Notes: generated from the sequence alone by a model not told the origin. DNA of 35,634 bases from Kineococcus rubinsiae (GCF_011839805.1 NZ_VWPY01000043.1:1-35634), one strand, 5' to 3'. Shown: positions 1 to 11,875, counted from the stretch's first letter. Translations and numbers: made by a program.

Positions 1-288
1 GGGCGGGGTCGCCTCGGGGCCGCCGGGGTGGTTGGGCGCGCGGCGCTCGCGCGCCCGCCGCGCCGCCTCGGCGATCCGCTCGCGGCTGCGCGTCAGCGAC
101 CAGTTGTAGATCGCCGCTGCGGTGGAGGCCAGCACGCTGCCGACCGCCGCGCCCACGAGCGGTCCGTAGGAGCCGAGGCTCTTCAGCCCGGCCAGGGCGA
201 CGGCCGACGTGACGGCCGCGAGGGCGCCGCCGGCGATGCCGATCCAGTTGATGGTCAGGGTGGTCCGCGGGGATGTCTGCTCACTCAT
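1..288 (-). CDS. Small membrane protein, hypothetical (3' end cut off by window)
   Basis: The frame opens with ATG at 288 and stays open for 96 codons to the window edge, so the C-terminus is missing. After a short polar N-terminus (MSEQTSPRTTLTINW) come two hydrophobic, Gly/Ala-rich segments at about residues 16-34 and 39-63, then a basic, Arg-rich tail (about 67-87) that should lie in the cytoplasm. The small-residue hairpin resembles uncharacterised actinobacterial membrane proteins with a 'GGALAAVTSAV' helix. A weak ribosome-binding sequence (GGGTGG) precedes the ATG. It is divergent from the PRC-barrel gene across 127 bp. I assign no function; the call rests on the open frame, codon bias and hydropathy. 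Confidence 0.6.
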   Translation of the reverse strand, partial: MSEQTSPRTTLTINWIGIAGGALAAVTSAVALAGLKSLGSYGPLVGAAVGSVLASTAAAIYNWSLTRSRERIAEAARRARERRAPNHPGGPEATPP

Positions 289-415
289 GCCGCCACCCAT
301 CGTCCCATCCGCGCACGGCGGCGCGGCACGGCTGGGGCGCTCGGGTGTGAAGCCCTCGTGCAGGTGCCGGTGGGGCGCGGTGGCTGCGCCCGCGCACGTC
401 CGACACAGTGCTCCC

Positions 416-778
416 ATGACCATCTTGGTGCAGGACCTCAACCAGTGGAAGGGCGCTCCCGTGCTGGACGTCACCGACACGAAGATCGGGACGCTCGCGT
501 CCGTGTACGTGGACGCGGCCACCGACGAGTGGCTGTTCGCCGCGCTGGAGACCGGGGTGATCGGGTTCAAGAAGGTCGTGTTCGTGCCGCTGGACCAGGC
601 CGCCGTCGGCCGTCAGGACCTGCGCGTGGCGTTCTCCAAGGAGACCGTCAAGGCCGCGCCCGCCTTCGCCGTCGACGAGGAGCTCGGCCCGGAGGACGAG
701 CCGCGCATCTTCGCCCACTACGCGATGGAGTACGTCCCGGCCGACACGCCCAGCGGCCGGCGCCTCGCCCGGCGCTGA
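416..778 (+). CDS. PRC-barrel domain protein
   Basis: This 120-residue protein begins MTILVQDLNQWKGAPV and carries one PRC-barrel-like fold (about residues 5-85): a 'GAPVLDVTDTKIGTLASVYVD' type first strand pair, then 'FKKVVFVPLDQA'. PRC-barrels are small beta-barrels found in photosynthetic reaction centre H subunits, RimM and many uncharacterised bacterial proteins; in actinobacteria stand-alone copies are often stress-related, but no substrate can be read from sequence. The C-terminal third is acidic (DEELGPEDEP) and ends in a basic tail. The frame is open further upstream, but ATG 416 starts exactly where the domain begins and has CACAGT at -12 to -7, which suggests a leaderless transcript. 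The gene converges on the CNNM-type gene 12 bp away. Confidence 0.8.
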   Translation: MTILVQDLNQWKGAPVLDVTDTKIGTLASVYVDAATDEWLFAALETGVIGFKKVVFVPLDQAAVGRQDLRVAFSKETVKAAPAFAVDEELGPEDEPRIFAHYAMEYVPADTPSGRRLARR

Positions 779-786
779 GCGCTCAG
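773..786. terminator. 14-bp perfect palindrome over the PRC-barrel stop codon
   Basis: GCTGAGCGCTCAGC is self-complementary along its full length and contains the TGA stop at 776-778. Together with the larger hairpin that follows it lies between two convergent genes, so a role in 3'-end formation is likely but not proven. It has no T-tract. Confidence 0.35.
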
Positions 787-789
787 CCC

Positions 790-826
790 GTCAGCGACGC
801 GACGCCCGCTGCGTCGCGTCGCTGAC
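790..826. terminator. 16-bp perfect hairpin at the convergent gene ends
   Basis: The left arm GTCAGCGACGCGACGC (790-805) and right arm GCGTCGCGTCGCTGAC (811-826) pair perfectly around a 5-nt loop. It spans the last codons and stop of the minus-strand CNNM-type gene and lies 12 bp past the PRC-barrel stop. Being symmetric, it could end transcription from both sides. There is no U-tract, which is usual for high-GC actinobacterial terminators. Confidence 0.65.
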
Positions 827-1834
827 CTCGCCCACGAGCTCCTCGATGACGTCCTCGAGGAACACGACGCCCGTGACCTGGCCGGTGCTGTTCACGACCC
901 GCGCCAGGTGGGCGCCGGAGCGCCGCATGGCGGCCAGCGCGTCCTCGACCTCCTCGGCGTCGCCGAGGGTGCCGAGCTGGCGGATCCGCTTCTCCGGCAC
1001 CGGTTCGGTGTAGCGCTCGTCGTCGGCGTACAGGACGTCCTTGAGGTGCAGGTAGCCGTGCAGGTCGCCCGCGGCGTCCAGCACGGGGAACCGGCTGAAC
1101 CCGGTGCGCGAGACCAGCGCCTCGACGTCGGCGGGGGTCGCGCCCTCGGTGAGGGTGCGCAGGTCGCCCAGCGGCACGGCGATGTCGCCGACGGCCCGGT
1201 CGGAGAACTCCAGCGCACCCGTCACGAGGCCGTGGGTGTCGTCGAGGGTCCCCTCGCGGCGGCTCTCGGCGACGATCGACTGCACCTCCTCGACGGTGAA
1301 CGCCGACGCCACCTCGTCCTTGGGCTCGACGCCCACGGCGCGCAGCACGGAGTTCGTCACGGCGTTCAGGGCCCGGATGACGGGCCCGATGCAGCGCCCG
1401 AGCGCGACCAGCGGCGGTGCGAGCAGCAGGACCGCGCGGTCGGGACCGGCGATGGAGAGGTTCTTCGGGACCATCTCGCCGATGACGACGTGCAGGTAGA
1501 CGACGACCGCCAGGGCGATGACCAGCGCGGCCGGGTGCACGAAGGCCTCGGGGATCCCGACGCCCTCGAAGAGCGGCTCCAGCAGGTGGGCCAGCGCGGG
1601 CTCGGCCACGGCGCCCAGGCCGAGCGAGCACAGCGTCACGCCGAGCTGGCACGTCGCCAGCATCAGGGAGACGTTCTCCATCGCCACGAGGGCCTGGCGC
1701 GCGCGGCCGCTCGTCGCGGCCAGCGGCTCGACCTGGCTGCGCCGGGCCGACAGCACGGCGAACTCGGCGCCGACGAAGAAGCCGTTGGCCAGCAGCAGGA
1801 CGACGGCCAGCAGCAGGGAGGTGGTGCTGCTCAC
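791..1834 (-). CDS. CNNM/hemolysin-C family membrane protein with CBS pair (short form)
   Basis: This 347-residue protein has an N-terminal CNNM (DUF21) membrane domain, about residues 1-190, with hydrophobic helices such as 'LLLAVVLLLANGFFVGAEFAVL' and the family-typical 'GEMVPKNLSIAGP'. A CBS-domain pair follows (about 205-335), including 'FSRFPVLDAAGDLHGYLHLKDVL' and 'VTGVVFLEDVIEELVGEV'. Relatives (CorC/MpfA/CNNM) are linked to Mg2+ or Na+ transport and adenosine nucleotide sensing. It lacks the C-terminal CorC_HlyC domain present in its neighbour, so the two may form a heteromeric pair. The GTG start overlaps the upstream stop by 4 bp (GTGA), which implies translational coupling. Confidence 0.88.
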   Translation of the reverse strand: MSSTTSLLLAVVLLLANGFFVGAEFAVLSARRSQVEPLAATSGRARQALVAMENVSLMLATCQLGVTLCSLGLGAVAEPALAHLLEPLFEGVGIPEAFVHPAALVIALAVVVYLHVVIGEMVPKNLSIAGPDRAVLLLAPPLVALGRCIGPVIRALNAVTNSVLRAVGVEPKDEVASAFTVEEVQSIVAESRREGTLDDTHGLVTGALEFSDRAVGDIAVPLGDLRTLTEGATPADVEALVSRTGFSRFPVLDAAGDLHGYLHLKDVLYADDERYTEPVPEKRIRQLGTLGDAEEVEDALAAMRRSGAHLARVVNSTGQVTGVVFLEDVIEELVGEVSDATQRASRR

Positions 1835-3186
1835 GCGGCACCCCCGGTGCCCGCCGCGGCGTCCTCGCGGACGTCGGCTCCCTCGGCGACCGGCAGGGGC
1901 CGCAGGCGCAGCCGCTCGACGCGGCGGCCCTCCATGCGGGCGACGCGCAGGACGGCGTGGCCCAGGCGGACCTCGTCGCCCACGACGGGGATGCGGGCCA
2001 GGCGGGACATGACGAACCCTCCGACGGTCTCGTAGGCGGGGTCGTCGGGGACCTCGACGCCGGTGCGGTCGCGGACCTCGTCCGGGCGGGCGAGCCCCGG
2101 CACGGTCCAGGAGCCGTCGCGGTGCTGGCGCAGGCCCCCGCGGTCGCGGTCGTGCTCGTCGGAGACGTCGCCGACGATCTCCTCGACGAGGTCCTCCAGC
2201 GTGACCACGCCGGCCGTGCCGCCGTACTCGTCGACGACGACCGCGAGCTGCAACCCGTTCTGCCGCAGCTGCAGCAGCAGCGGCTCCAGGCGCAGGGTGT
2301 CGGGGACGCGGCGCACCTCGGCCATCAGCGCGGCCGCGGGGACCTCGCCGCGGCGCTCGTGCGGCACGGCGACGGCGGCCTTGACGTGGACGGCGCCGAT
2401 GACGTCGTCCAGGTCGTCGCCGGTCACCGGGAAGCGCGAGTGGCCCGTGCTGCGGGCGCGCGCGACGACGTCCGCGGCCGTCTCGTCGTGGCGCAGCGAC
2501 TGCATCCGCACGCGCGGCGTCATGACGTCGGCGGCGGTCTGGTCGCCGAAGACGAGGGTCCGGCTCAGCAGGTTCGCCGTGCCCTCGTCGAGGGTGCCGA
2601 GGTCGGCCGAGCGGCGCACGAGCGAGGCGAGCTCGGCCGCGGAGCGGGCCCCGGAGAGCTCCTCCTGGGGCTCCACGCCGACGGCCCGGAGGATCCGGTT
2701 GGCGCTGCCGTTGAGCACCGTGATGAGCGGGCCCATGAACCAGGTGAAGCCGCGCTGCAGGGGGGCGACGAGCCCCGCGGTGCGCAGCGGGATCGAGAGC
2801 GCGAGGTTCTTGGGGACCAGCTCGCCGACGACCATCGAGAAGACGGTGGCGACGGCGACCGCGAGGACGGTCGACACGCTGGTCGCGGCGCCGTCGGGCA
2901 GGCCCGCCGACTCCAGCGGGCCCTGCAGCAGGGAGGCCAGCGACGGCTGGGTCAGGTAGCCGACGAGCAGGGTGGTCAGCGTGATGCCGACCTGCGCGCC
3001 CGAGAGCTGGGTGGACAGGGTCCGCAGCGCGGGCAGGACGCCGGCCGCCCGGCGGTCGCCGCCCTCGGCGGCCTTCTCGACCGAGAACCGGTCAAGCGTG
3101 ACCAGCGCGAACTCGGCGGCCACGAAGACGGCCGTGCCGAGCGTCAGGAGCACCCCGACGAGCAGGAGGAGCCACTCCACGATCAC
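1831..3186 (-). CDS. CNNM/CorC family membrane protein with CBS pair and CorC_HlyC domain
   Basis: This 451-residue protein has a CNNM (DUF21) membrane domain (about 1-200; 'VFVAAEFALVTLDRFSVEKA', 'GELVPKNLALSIPLRTAGL'), a tandem CBS pair (about 215-345; 'HSRFPVTGDDLDDVIGAVHVK', 'VVDEYGGTAGVVTLEDLVEEI') and a CorC_HlyC domain (about 360-435; 'YETVGGFVMSRLARIPVVGD'). The family is historically called hemolysin, but the better supported role is divalent-cation homeostasis at the plasma membrane. It starts at GTG 3186 behind a GGGGAG ribosome-binding site and is coupled to the following paralogue. Tandem paralogue pairs of this type are common in actinobacteria. Confidence 0.9.
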   Translation of the reverse strand: MIVEWLLLLVGVLLTLGTAVFVAAEFALVTLDRFSVEKAAEGGDRRAAGVLPALRTLSTQLSGAQVGITLTTLLVGYLTQPSLASLLQGPLESAGLPDGAATSVSTVLAVAVATVFSMVVGELVPKNLALSIPLRTAGLVAPLQRGFTWFMGPLITVLNGSANRILRAVGVEPQEELSGARSAAELASLVRRSADLGTLDEGTANLLSRTLVFGDQTAADVMTPRVRMQSLRHDETAADVVARARSTGHSRFPVTGDDLDDVIGAVHVKAAVAVPHERRGEVPAAALMAEVRRVPDTLRLEPLLLQLRQNGLQLAVVVDEYGGTAGVVTLEDLVEEIVGDVSDEHDRDRGGLRQHRDGSWTVPGLARPDEVRDRTGVEVPDDPAYETVGGFVMSRLARIPVVGDEVRLGHAVLRVARMEGRRVERLRLRPLPVAEGADVREDAAAGTGGAA

Positions 3187-3267
3187 GAGGGCTCCCCGGG
3201 CGGCGTCGGGCGGGGATGGTGAGGGGGGCCGCCGCGCGGCCCGGGAGGTGAACTCATGGCGGGGCCG

Positions 3268-3273
3268 ATCCTA
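3268..3273 (-). promoter_or_regulatory. Candidate -10 (TAGGAT) for the CNNM-type operon
   Basis: On the minus strand TAGGAT fits the actinobacterial TANNNT -10 and would start transcription about 75 nt before GTG 3186. No convincing -35 is visible. A short hairpin (GCGCGAG 3277-3283 with CTCGCGC 3287-3293) lies just upstream and may end the preceding hydrolase transcript. Confidence 0.35.
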
Positions 3274-3338
3274 CGGGCGCGAGGGCCTCGCGCGCCCTCC
3301 CGGCGGGAGCGGCCGGGGCACCGCGGGCGGCGGCGGGC

Positions 3339-4169
3339 TCAGAACAGCGTGTCGCCGGCCAGGAAGGTCGCGAGCGGCTGGACGCACCTGCGGGCCGCCC
3401 GCAGCAGCGAGTCGTGGCCGCACCCGCCCGCCACGAGCGTGGTCGCCGACGGCACGGCCGCGGCCATCTCGCGCGCGGCGACCCCGAAGTGCTCGGGGCT
3501 GCGCTCGCCCGTGAGCAGCAGGGCGCGCGCCGGCAGCTGGGCGTAGACGTCGGCCGGGGAGTTCAGCTGCAGCCCGGCGCGGGTCTCGGCCAGCACCTGC
3601 GGCAGCCGCGCCGCGGTCGAGCGGCCCCACTCCGTGCGCGCCAGGACCCCGCCGACGAGCCGCTGCACGCGCTCCGAGCGCCCGACCGCGGTGCGCCCCA
3701 GCGAGCTCGTGCGCAGGTGCCGGTCGAGGTGGGCGAGGGCGAGCTCCGGGGCGCCGGTCGCGAGCGCCCGCGCCGCCTGCTCCAGCGCCTCCTCGGGGAC
3801 CGAGCCGTCCAGCGGCAGCACCGCGTCGTAGACCGCGACGCGGTCGATGCAGCGCAGCAGCAGCCCGCTGGTCGCGAGCAGCGCGACGAGGCCGCCGAGG
3901 CCGTGGCCGAGGACCAGCCGGGCCCCCGTGTGCGTGAGCACCGCGCCCAGCAGCGCGACGTCGTCGGCGACGGCGTAGCGCGCGCCGCCCCCGCCGACCT
4001 CCTCGCGCTCGTAGCGGTGGACGGTGAACTGCTCGCCCAGGCGCTCGGCCAGGCGCGCGTAGTCCGCGGCCGGGCGGGCGCCGTGCACGAGGACCAGGCC
4101 CGGGCCGCGTCCCTCGGTGGTGACGTCGACGGGCGAGCCGTCGGCCCGGCGCACCCCTTCGAGGATCAC
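3339..4169 (-). CDS. Alpha/beta-hydrolase-fold protein lacking the nucleophile serine
   Basis: This 276-residue protein has the fold markers of the family: oxyanion-region 'LVLVHGARPAADY' (about 25-37), a nucleophile-elbow sequence LGHGLGG (residues 87-93) and the late-loop histidine in 'VAGGCGHDSLL' (about 250). The elbow motif should be G-x-S-x-G, but the central residue is Gly90, encoded by GGC (plus strand 3900-3902), so the usual Ser nucleophile is absent. Either the protein is catalytically inactive or it uses another mechanism. It starts 19 bp after the guaB1-type gene on the same strand and is probably cotranscribed with it; the CNNM pair lies a further 152 bp downstream. I see no lid domain that indicates a substrate. 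Confidence 0.82.
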   Translation of the reverse strand: MILEGVRRADGSPVDVTTEGRGPGLVLVHGARPAADYARLAERLGEQFTVHRYEREEVGGGGARYAVADDVALLGAVLTHTGARLVLGHGLGGLVALLATSGLLLRCIDRVAVYDAVLPLDGSVPEEALEQAARALATGAPELALAHLDRHLRTSSLGRTAVGRSERVQRLVGGVLARTEWGRSTAARLPQVLAETRAGLQLNSPADVYAQLPARALLLTGERSPEHFGVAAREMAAAVPSATTLVAGGCGHDSLLRAARRCVQPLATFLAGDTLF

Positions 4170-4188
4170 GCGCCGATCATCCCGCCCG

Positions 4189-6529
<2,341 letters not shown>

Positions 6530-6533
<4 letters not shown>

Positions 6534-7705
6534 CCGCGCCCGTGTCCGGCGGCCAGCACCCCTCCTCCCAGCCCCACACCTCACCGCCCGCGGCCGGCGA
6601 CGGCCCGTCCCTCGACCCGGGCCCCGTCACGGGCCCCATCTCGCGCGCCGAGCTGGCCGAGGCCGCCCGCCTGGCCGGGCGGCGCGCGTGGCCGGCCATG
6701 CGCCCGCTCGACCCCGTGCACTCCCTGAAGACCAAGCTGGCGCTGCTCGTCGGGATCACCGTCACGGTCGCCGTGCTGCTGGTGTGGCTGGCCCTGCGCC
6801 ACCAGATCGGGCCCCGCTACACGCTGCCCGCCTCCATCCTCATCGCCCTCGTCGTGACGCAGGTCCTGGCCCGCGGCATGACGTCGCCGCTGCGCGAGAT
6901 GACCGTGGCCGCGCGCGCCATGGCCACCGGCGACTACTCCCGGCGCGTGCGCTCGACCTCCAGCGACGAGGTCGGCGAGCTGGCCACCGCGTTCAACCGG
7001 ATGGCCGAGGACCTCGAGGCCGTCGACCGGCAGCGGCGCGAGCTCGTCGCCAACGTCAGCCACGAGCTGCGCACGCCCGTCTCGGCGCTGCACGCCGTGC
7101 TGGAGAACGTCGTCGACGGCGTCACCGAGCCGGAGCCGGAGGTGCTGGCCACGGCGCTCGCGCAGACCGAGCGCCTCGGCCGGCTCGTCGAGCAGCTGCT
7201 GGACCTCTCGCGCCTGGACGCGGGCGCCGTGGCGCTGGACCGCGACGCCGTCGCGCTGCAGCCCTTCCTCGAGCAGGCGACGCGGGCCATGTCCATGACG
7301 GGCCGCGACGTCCGCTTCGTCGTGGACGTGCGCCCCGAGGGCCTGGAGGTCTCCGCCGACGCGGCCCGCCTGCACCAGGTCGTCGCCAACCTCCTCGACA
7401 ACGCCTCGCGCCACTCCCCCGTCGGCGGGACCGTCACCGTCTCGGCGCACACCCTCGGCGAGGTCGTGCGGCTCTCGGTGCAGGACGAGGGCCCGGGCAT
7501 CGCCGACGCCGACCGCGAGCGCGTCTTCGAGCGCTTCCACCGCGGGCACTCCCGCTCCGACGGCGGCACCGGCCTGGGCCTCGCGATCGCCCGCTGGGCC
7601 GTCCAGCTGCACGGCGGCACCATCCGCGTCGCGGCGACGCCGCCCGGCGGGGGCTGCCGCATCGACGTGCAGCTGCCGGCGAACGCCCCGAGCCCTTCCC
7701 GGTGA
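6530..7705 (+). CDS. Two-component sensor histidine kinase (HAMP-HisKA-HATPase)
   Basis: This 391-residue partner of the preceding regulator has a long Pro/Ser-rich cytoplasmic N-terminus (1-65), then two transmembrane helices (about 69-90 and 98-115) joined by only some seven residues, a HAMP domain (about 116-168), a HisKA domain with His178 in 'VANVSHELRTPVS', and an HATPase_c domain with N-box 'NLLDNASRHS' (287-296), 'DEGPGIADADRERVFERFHRG' and 'GGTGLGLAIA'. The almost absent external loop makes it resemble intramembrane-sensing kinases of envelope-stress systems. Start GTG 6530 overlaps the regulator stop. Kinase and regulator are almost certainly one system. Confidence 0.92.
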
Positions 7706-7722
7706 CACGCCCGCCCTCGGGA

Positions 7723-7728
7723 TAGGCT
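7723..7728 (+). promoter_or_regulatory. Candidate -10 (TAGGCT) for kgd
   Basis: TAGGCT fits TANNNT and would give an approximately 43-nt leader before GTG 7778, within which GAGGAAGAAGG (7757-7767) provides a ribosome-binding site. The sequence GGTGACA about 15 bp upstream may act as a -35, but its spacing is short. Confidence 0.45.
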
Positions 7729-7777
7729 GGCCCACGCGTACGCGTAGACCCACACCGAGGAAGAAGGCGACTCCGCC

Positions 7778-10700
7778 GTGCCTCAGCAGCCCTCGCAGTC
7801 CGAGGACAAGCTCGCCACGTTCGGCCCCAACGAATGGCTCGTCGACGAGCTGTACGAGCAGTACCTGGCCGACAGGAACTCCGTGGACGAGGCGTGGTGG
7901 GACTTCTTCGCCGACTACTCCCCCGCGGACAACCCGGCCGGCAAGACGAGCGCCGCGAAGACCACCCCCGCCACGGGCACCGGGACCAACGGCCTGTCCC
8001 GCCCCGCGGGCAACGGCAACGGCGCCGGCACCGCCCCCGTGGGCAACGGCGCCGGCACGGCCCCCGCGCCGGCCGCCGCACCCGCGCCGAAGGCCCCCGC
8101 CCCCTCCGCCGCCGCGCCGGCCCCCGTGACGACGAGCCCGGCACCGACGCCGGCGCCGGCCGCGAAGCCCGCCGCGCAGCACTCCGACGCTCCCGCGACC
8201 CCGGCCGCGAAGGCCCCGGTCCGCCCCCCGGTCCCCGCCACCGCGGCGAAGGCCCCCGCGCCCGCCGCCGCCTCCGCCTCGTCTCCCACCACGGCGCCCG
8301 CCCCCGCGGGCGACACGGTCGAGAAGCTGCGCGGCCCCGCGGCCCGCGTCGTGGTCAACATGGAGGAGTCCCTCGAGGTCCCCACCGCGACCAGCGTGCG
8401 CGCCGTGCCGGCGAAGCTGATGGTCGACAACCGCATCGTCATCAACAACCACCTCAAGCGCGCGCGCGGCGGCAAGGTCTCCTTCACGCACCTCATCGGC
8501 TACGCGCTCGTCGAGGCGCTGCAGCAGATGCCGTCGATGAACGCGGCCTACACGACCGAGGGCGGCAAGCCCGCGGTCCTGCACCCCGCGCACGTCAACC
8601 TCGGCATCGCGATCGACCTGCCCAAGCCCGACGGCAGCCGCCAGCTCATGGTGCCGTCGGTGAAGGAGGCCGAGACCAAGACCTTCGCGGAGTTCTGGAC
8701 GGCCTACGAGGACGTCGTGCGCCGCGCCCGCGCGGGCAAGCTCACGACGGCCGACTTCGCGGCCACGACCATCAGCCTCACCAACCCCGGCACCATCGGC
8801 ACCGTGCACTCCGTGCCGCGCCTGGTGAAGGGGCAGGGCGCGATCATCGGCGTCGGCGCCATGGAGTACCCGGCCGAGTACCAGGGCTCCAGCGAGGACA
8901 CGCTGAACCGCCTGGCCGTCAGCAAGGTCATCACGCTGACCTCGACCTACGACCACCGGATCATCCAGGGCGCGGGCTCGGGCGAGTTCCTCAAGCTCGT
9001 GCACGCCAAGCTGCTGGGCGAGGACGGGTTCTACGACCGCGTCTTCCAGTCGCTGCACATCCCCTACCAGCCCATCCGCTGGCTGCGCGACGTCTCGATC
9101 TCCCACGACGACCAGATCAACAAGACGGCGCGCGTCGTGGAGCTCATCCACGCCTACCGCGTGCGCGGTCACCTCATGGCCGACACGGACCCGCTGGAGT
9201 ACCGCCAGCGGATGCACCCCGACCTCGAGATCGAGACCCACGGCCTGACGCTGTGGGACCTCGACCGCGAGTTCCCCACGGGCGGCTTCGGCGGCAAGGC
9301 GCACATGCGCCTGCGCGACGTGCTGGGGGTGCTGCGCGACTCCTACTGCCGCACCGTCGGCATCGAGTACATGCACATCCAGGAGCCGGACCAGCGCAAG
9401 TGGATCCAGGACCGGGTCGAGCGTCCCTACGCCAAGCCCAGCGCGCGCGAGCAGCTGCGCGTCCTGCGCCGCCTCAACGCGGCCGAGGCGTTCGAGACCT
9501 TCCTGCAGACGAAGTACGTGGGGCAGAAGCGCTTCAGCCTCGAGGGCGGCGAGAGCGTCATCCCGCTGCTGGACGCCCTGCTCTCGCGCTCCGCGACGGC
9601 CGGCCTCGACGAGGTCTGCATGGGCATGGCCCACCGCGGCCGCCTCAACGTCCTGACCAACATCGCCGGCAAGAGCTACAGCCAGGTGTTCCGCGAGTTC
9701 GAGGGCACCCAGGACCCGCGCACCGTGCAGGGCTCCGGCGACGTGAAGTACCACCTGGGCACCGAGGGGACCTTCACGGGCGAGGACGGCGAGCAGACCA
9801 AGGTCTACCTCGCGGCCAACCCCTCCCACCTGGAGGCCGTGAACCCCGTCCTGGAGGGCGTGGCGCGCGCCAAGCAGGACCGGATCAACCTGGCCGGCGC
9901 GTCGTTCCCCGTGCTCCCCGTGCTGCTGCACGGCGACGCGGCGTTCGCCGGGCAGGGCGTCGTGGCCGAGACGCTGAACCTGTCGCAGCTGCGCGGGTAC
10001 CGCACCGGCGGCACGATCCACGTCGTCATCAACAACCAGGTCGGGTTCACCACCGCCCCCGCCTCGTCGCGCTCGTCGGTCTACTGCACCGACGTCGGCC
10101 GGATGATCCAGGCGCCGATCTTCCACGTGAACGGCGACGACCCCGAGGCGTGCGTGCGGGTGGCGCAGCTGGCGTTCGAGTTCCGCCAGGCGTTCGACAA
10201 GGACGTCGTCATCGACATGGTCTGCTACCGCCGCCGCGGTCACAACGAGGGCGACGACCCGTCGATGACGCAGCCCCTCATGTACTCCCTCATCGAGAAG
10301 AAGCGCAGCGTCCGCAAGCAGTACACCGAGCAGCTCATCGGCCGCGGCGACATCTCCGTCGAGGACGCCGAGGAGGCGCTGCGGGACTACTCGGCGCAGC
10401 TGGAGCGGGCCTTCGCGGAGACCAAGGACGACCACCAGGACGCCGAGGGCGCCGACGGCGACAGCCGCGGCGGCCTGGAGCGCCCGCGGGCGCAGGAGGC
10501 CGACGAGAACTCCACGGGCGAGGCGCCGCCGACCGCGGTCGACGCGTCCGTCCTGGCGCACGTCGGTGCGGTGCAGGCCAGCCCGCCGGAGGGCTTCACC
10601 GTCCACCCGAAGCTGCGCCAGCTGCTGGACAAGCGCCGGCAGATGTCCACCGAGGGCGGGATCGACTGGGGCTGGGGCGAGCTGCTGGCCTTCGGCTCCC

Positions 10701-11695
10701 TGCTGATGGAGGGCACGCCCGTCCGCCTCGCCGGCCAGGACAGCCGCCGCGGGACGTTCGTCTCGCGCCACGCGGTGCTGACCGACCGCGTCACGGGCGA
10801 CGAGTGGACCCCGCTGATGTACCTCGGCGAGGGCCCCGACGGCCAGGCCCAGGCGCCGTTCTGGATCTACGACTCGCTGCTCAGCGAGTTCGCGGCCATG
10901 GGCTTCGAGTACGGCTACTCCGTCGAGCGGCCCGACGCGCTGGTCCTGTGGGAGGCGCAGTTCGGCGACTTCTTCAACGGCGCGCAGACCGTCATCGACG
11001 AGTTCATCTCCGCGGGCCAGCAGAAGTGGGGCCAGCGCTCCTCGGTCGTGCTGCTGCTGCCGCACGGCTACGAGGGCCAGGGCCCGGACCACTCCTCGGG
11101 GCGCATCGAGCGCTTCCTGCAGATGTGCGCCGAGGACAACATGACGGTGGCGGTGCCGTCGACCCCGGCGAGCTACTTCCACCTGCTGCGCCGCCAGGCC
11201 TACGCCCGCCCGCGCCGGCCGCTCGTCGTGTTCACGCCGAAGTCGATGCTGCGGCTGAAGGCCGCGCAGTCGGCCGTGGAGGACTTCACGACGGGCACGT
11301 TCCAGGAGGTCCTCGACGACACCGCGGGCCTGGACGCCTCGGCCGTCACGCGGGTCCTGCTGTGCAGCGGCAAGGTCTACTGGGACCTCGTCGCCGAGCG
11401 GACCAAGCGCGGCGACACGACCACGGCGGTCGTGCGCGTCGAGCAGCTCGCCCCGCTGCCCGTCGACCGCCTGCTGGAGGTGGCGCAGACGTACCCGGAC
11501 GCCGAGGTGCGCTGGGTCCAGGAGGAGCCGACCAACCAGGGCGGGTGGCCGCACGTGGCCATGAACGTCTGGAAGCACCTCGGCACGCGCCTCGACGTGG
11601 TCGCCCGCCCGTCGTCGGCCTCGCCCGCCGCGGGCTCCGCCAAGCGCCACCAGGCCGAGCAGCGCCAGCTCGTCGAGCGGGCCTTCGACCGCTGA
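7778..11695 (+). CDS. kgd: Multifunctional 2-oxoglutarate dehydrogenase/decarboxylase Kgd (E2o-E1o fusion)
   Basis: This 1305-residue enzyme belongs to the TCA cycle. Order: an E1-type N-terminal segment ('[19 protein letters not shown]', about 14-32); an Ala/Pro linker (about 50-180) with no lipoyl domain; an E2 succinyltransferase-like catalytic domain (about 185-430) with active-site His393 in '[18 protein letters not shown]'; and a complete thiamine-diphosphate E1 domain (about 450-1300; '[11 protein letters not shown]', '[11 protein letters not shown]', '[12 protein letters not shown]', '[15 protein letters not shown]'). This fusion is the actinobacterial Kgd/OdhA architecture, where GarA/OdhI is the known inhibitor. 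It is somewhat longer than mycobacterial Kgd, through the linker and an acidic segment near 883-920. GTG start with a purine-rich ribosome-binding site. Confidence 0.96.
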   Translation: MPQQPSQSEDKLATFGPNEWLVDELYEQYLADRNSVDEAWWDFFADYSPADNPAGKTSAAKTTPATGTGTNGLSRPAGNGNGAGTAPVGNGAGTAPAPAAAPAPKAPAPSAAAPAPVTTSPAPTPAPAAKPAAQHSDAPATPAAKAPVRPPVPATAAKAPAPAAASASSPTTAPAPAGDTVEKLRGPAARVVVNMEESLEVPTATSVRAVPAKLMVDNRIVINNHLKRARGGKVSFTHLIGYALVEALQQMPSMNAAYTTEGGKPAVLHPAHVNLGIAIDLPKPDGSRQLMVPSVKEAETKTFAEFWTAYEDVVRRARAGKLTTADFAATTISLTNPGTIGTVHSVPRLVKGQGAIIGVGAMEYPAEYQGSSEDTLNRLAVSKVITLTSTYDHRIIQGAGSGEFLKLVHAKLLGEDGFYDRVFQSLHIPYQPIRWLRDVSISHDDQINKTARVVELIHAYRVRGHLMADTDPLEYRQRMHPDLEIETHGLTLWDLDREFPTGGFGGKAHMRLRDVLGVLRDSYCRTVGIEYMHIQEPDQRKWIQDRVERPYAKPSAREQLRVLRRLNAAEAFETFLQTKYVGQKRFSLEGGESVIPLLDALLSRSATAGLDEVCMGMAHRGRLNVLTNIAGKSYSQVFREFEGTQDPRTVQGSGDVKYHLGTEGTFTGEDGEQTKVYLAANPSHLEAVNPVLEGVARAKQDRINLAGASFPVLPVLLHGDAAFAGQGVVAETLNLSQLRGYRTGGTIHVVINNQVGFTTAPASSRSSVYCTDVGRMIQAPIFHVNGDDPEACVRVAQLAFEFRQAFDKDVVIDMVCYRRRGHNEGDDPSMTQPLMYSLIEKKRSVRKQYTEQLIGRGDISVEDAEEALRDYSAQLERAFAETKDDHQDAEGADGDSRGGLERPRAQEADENSTGEAPPTAVDASVLAHVGAVQASPPEGFTVHPKLRQLLDKRRQMSTEGGIDWGWGELLAFGSLLMEGTPVRLAGQDSRRGTFVSRHAVLTDRVTGDEWTPLMYLGEGPDGQAQAPFWIYDSLLSEFAAMGFEYGYSVERPDALVLWEAQFGDFFNGAQTVIDEFISAGQQKWGQRSSVVLLLPHGYEGQGPDHSSGRIERFLQMCAEDNMTVAVPSTPASYFHLLRRQAYARPRRPLVVFTPKSMLRLKAAQSAVEDFTTGTFQEVLDDTAGLDASAVTRVLLCSGKVYWDLVAERTKRGDTTTAVVRVEQLAPLPVDRLLEVAQTYPDAEVRWVQEEPTNQGGWPHVAMNVWKHLGTRLDVVARPSSASPAAGSAKRHQAEQRQLVERAFDR

Positions 11696-11714
11696 CGCCG
11701 CTCCCCCGCCGACC

Positions 11715-11749
11715 ACGGCCCCGCCGCCCCTCCCGGGTGGCGGGGCCGT
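11715..11749 (+). terminator. Terminator after kgd
   Basis: ACGGCCCCGCC (11715-11725) pairs perfectly with GGCGGGGCCGT (11739-11749) around a 13-nt loop, 20 bp after the kgd stop. The stem is 11 bp and nearly all G/C, with TCGTCT following rather than a T-tract. Confidence 0.7.
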
Positions 11750-11811
11750 CGTCTGCGGGCTGACCGTCCCCGGCCCGCGCGCGGGCTGACGGGGGCACCC
11801 GCGGCGGGCAC

Positions 11812-11817
11812 TACCCT
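11812..11817 (+). promoter_or_regulatory. Candidate -10 (TACCCT) for the SGNH-like gene
   Basis: TACCCT fits the same -10 hexamer seen before the response regulator. It would start a leader of about 52 nt carrying GAGGA (11865-11869) six bases before GTG 11876, so this gene would be conventionally translated. Confidence 0.45.
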
Positions 11818-11875
11818 GGGGCCCGCCCCACCGACCGACCGACAGGAGCACCACGCACGTGCGCGAGGACCAGCT

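Noticed and set aside
791-3186. Hemolysins as virulence factors
   Set aside because: The historical name of the CNNM/CorC family is misleading; the domain content indicates membrane cation homeostasis.
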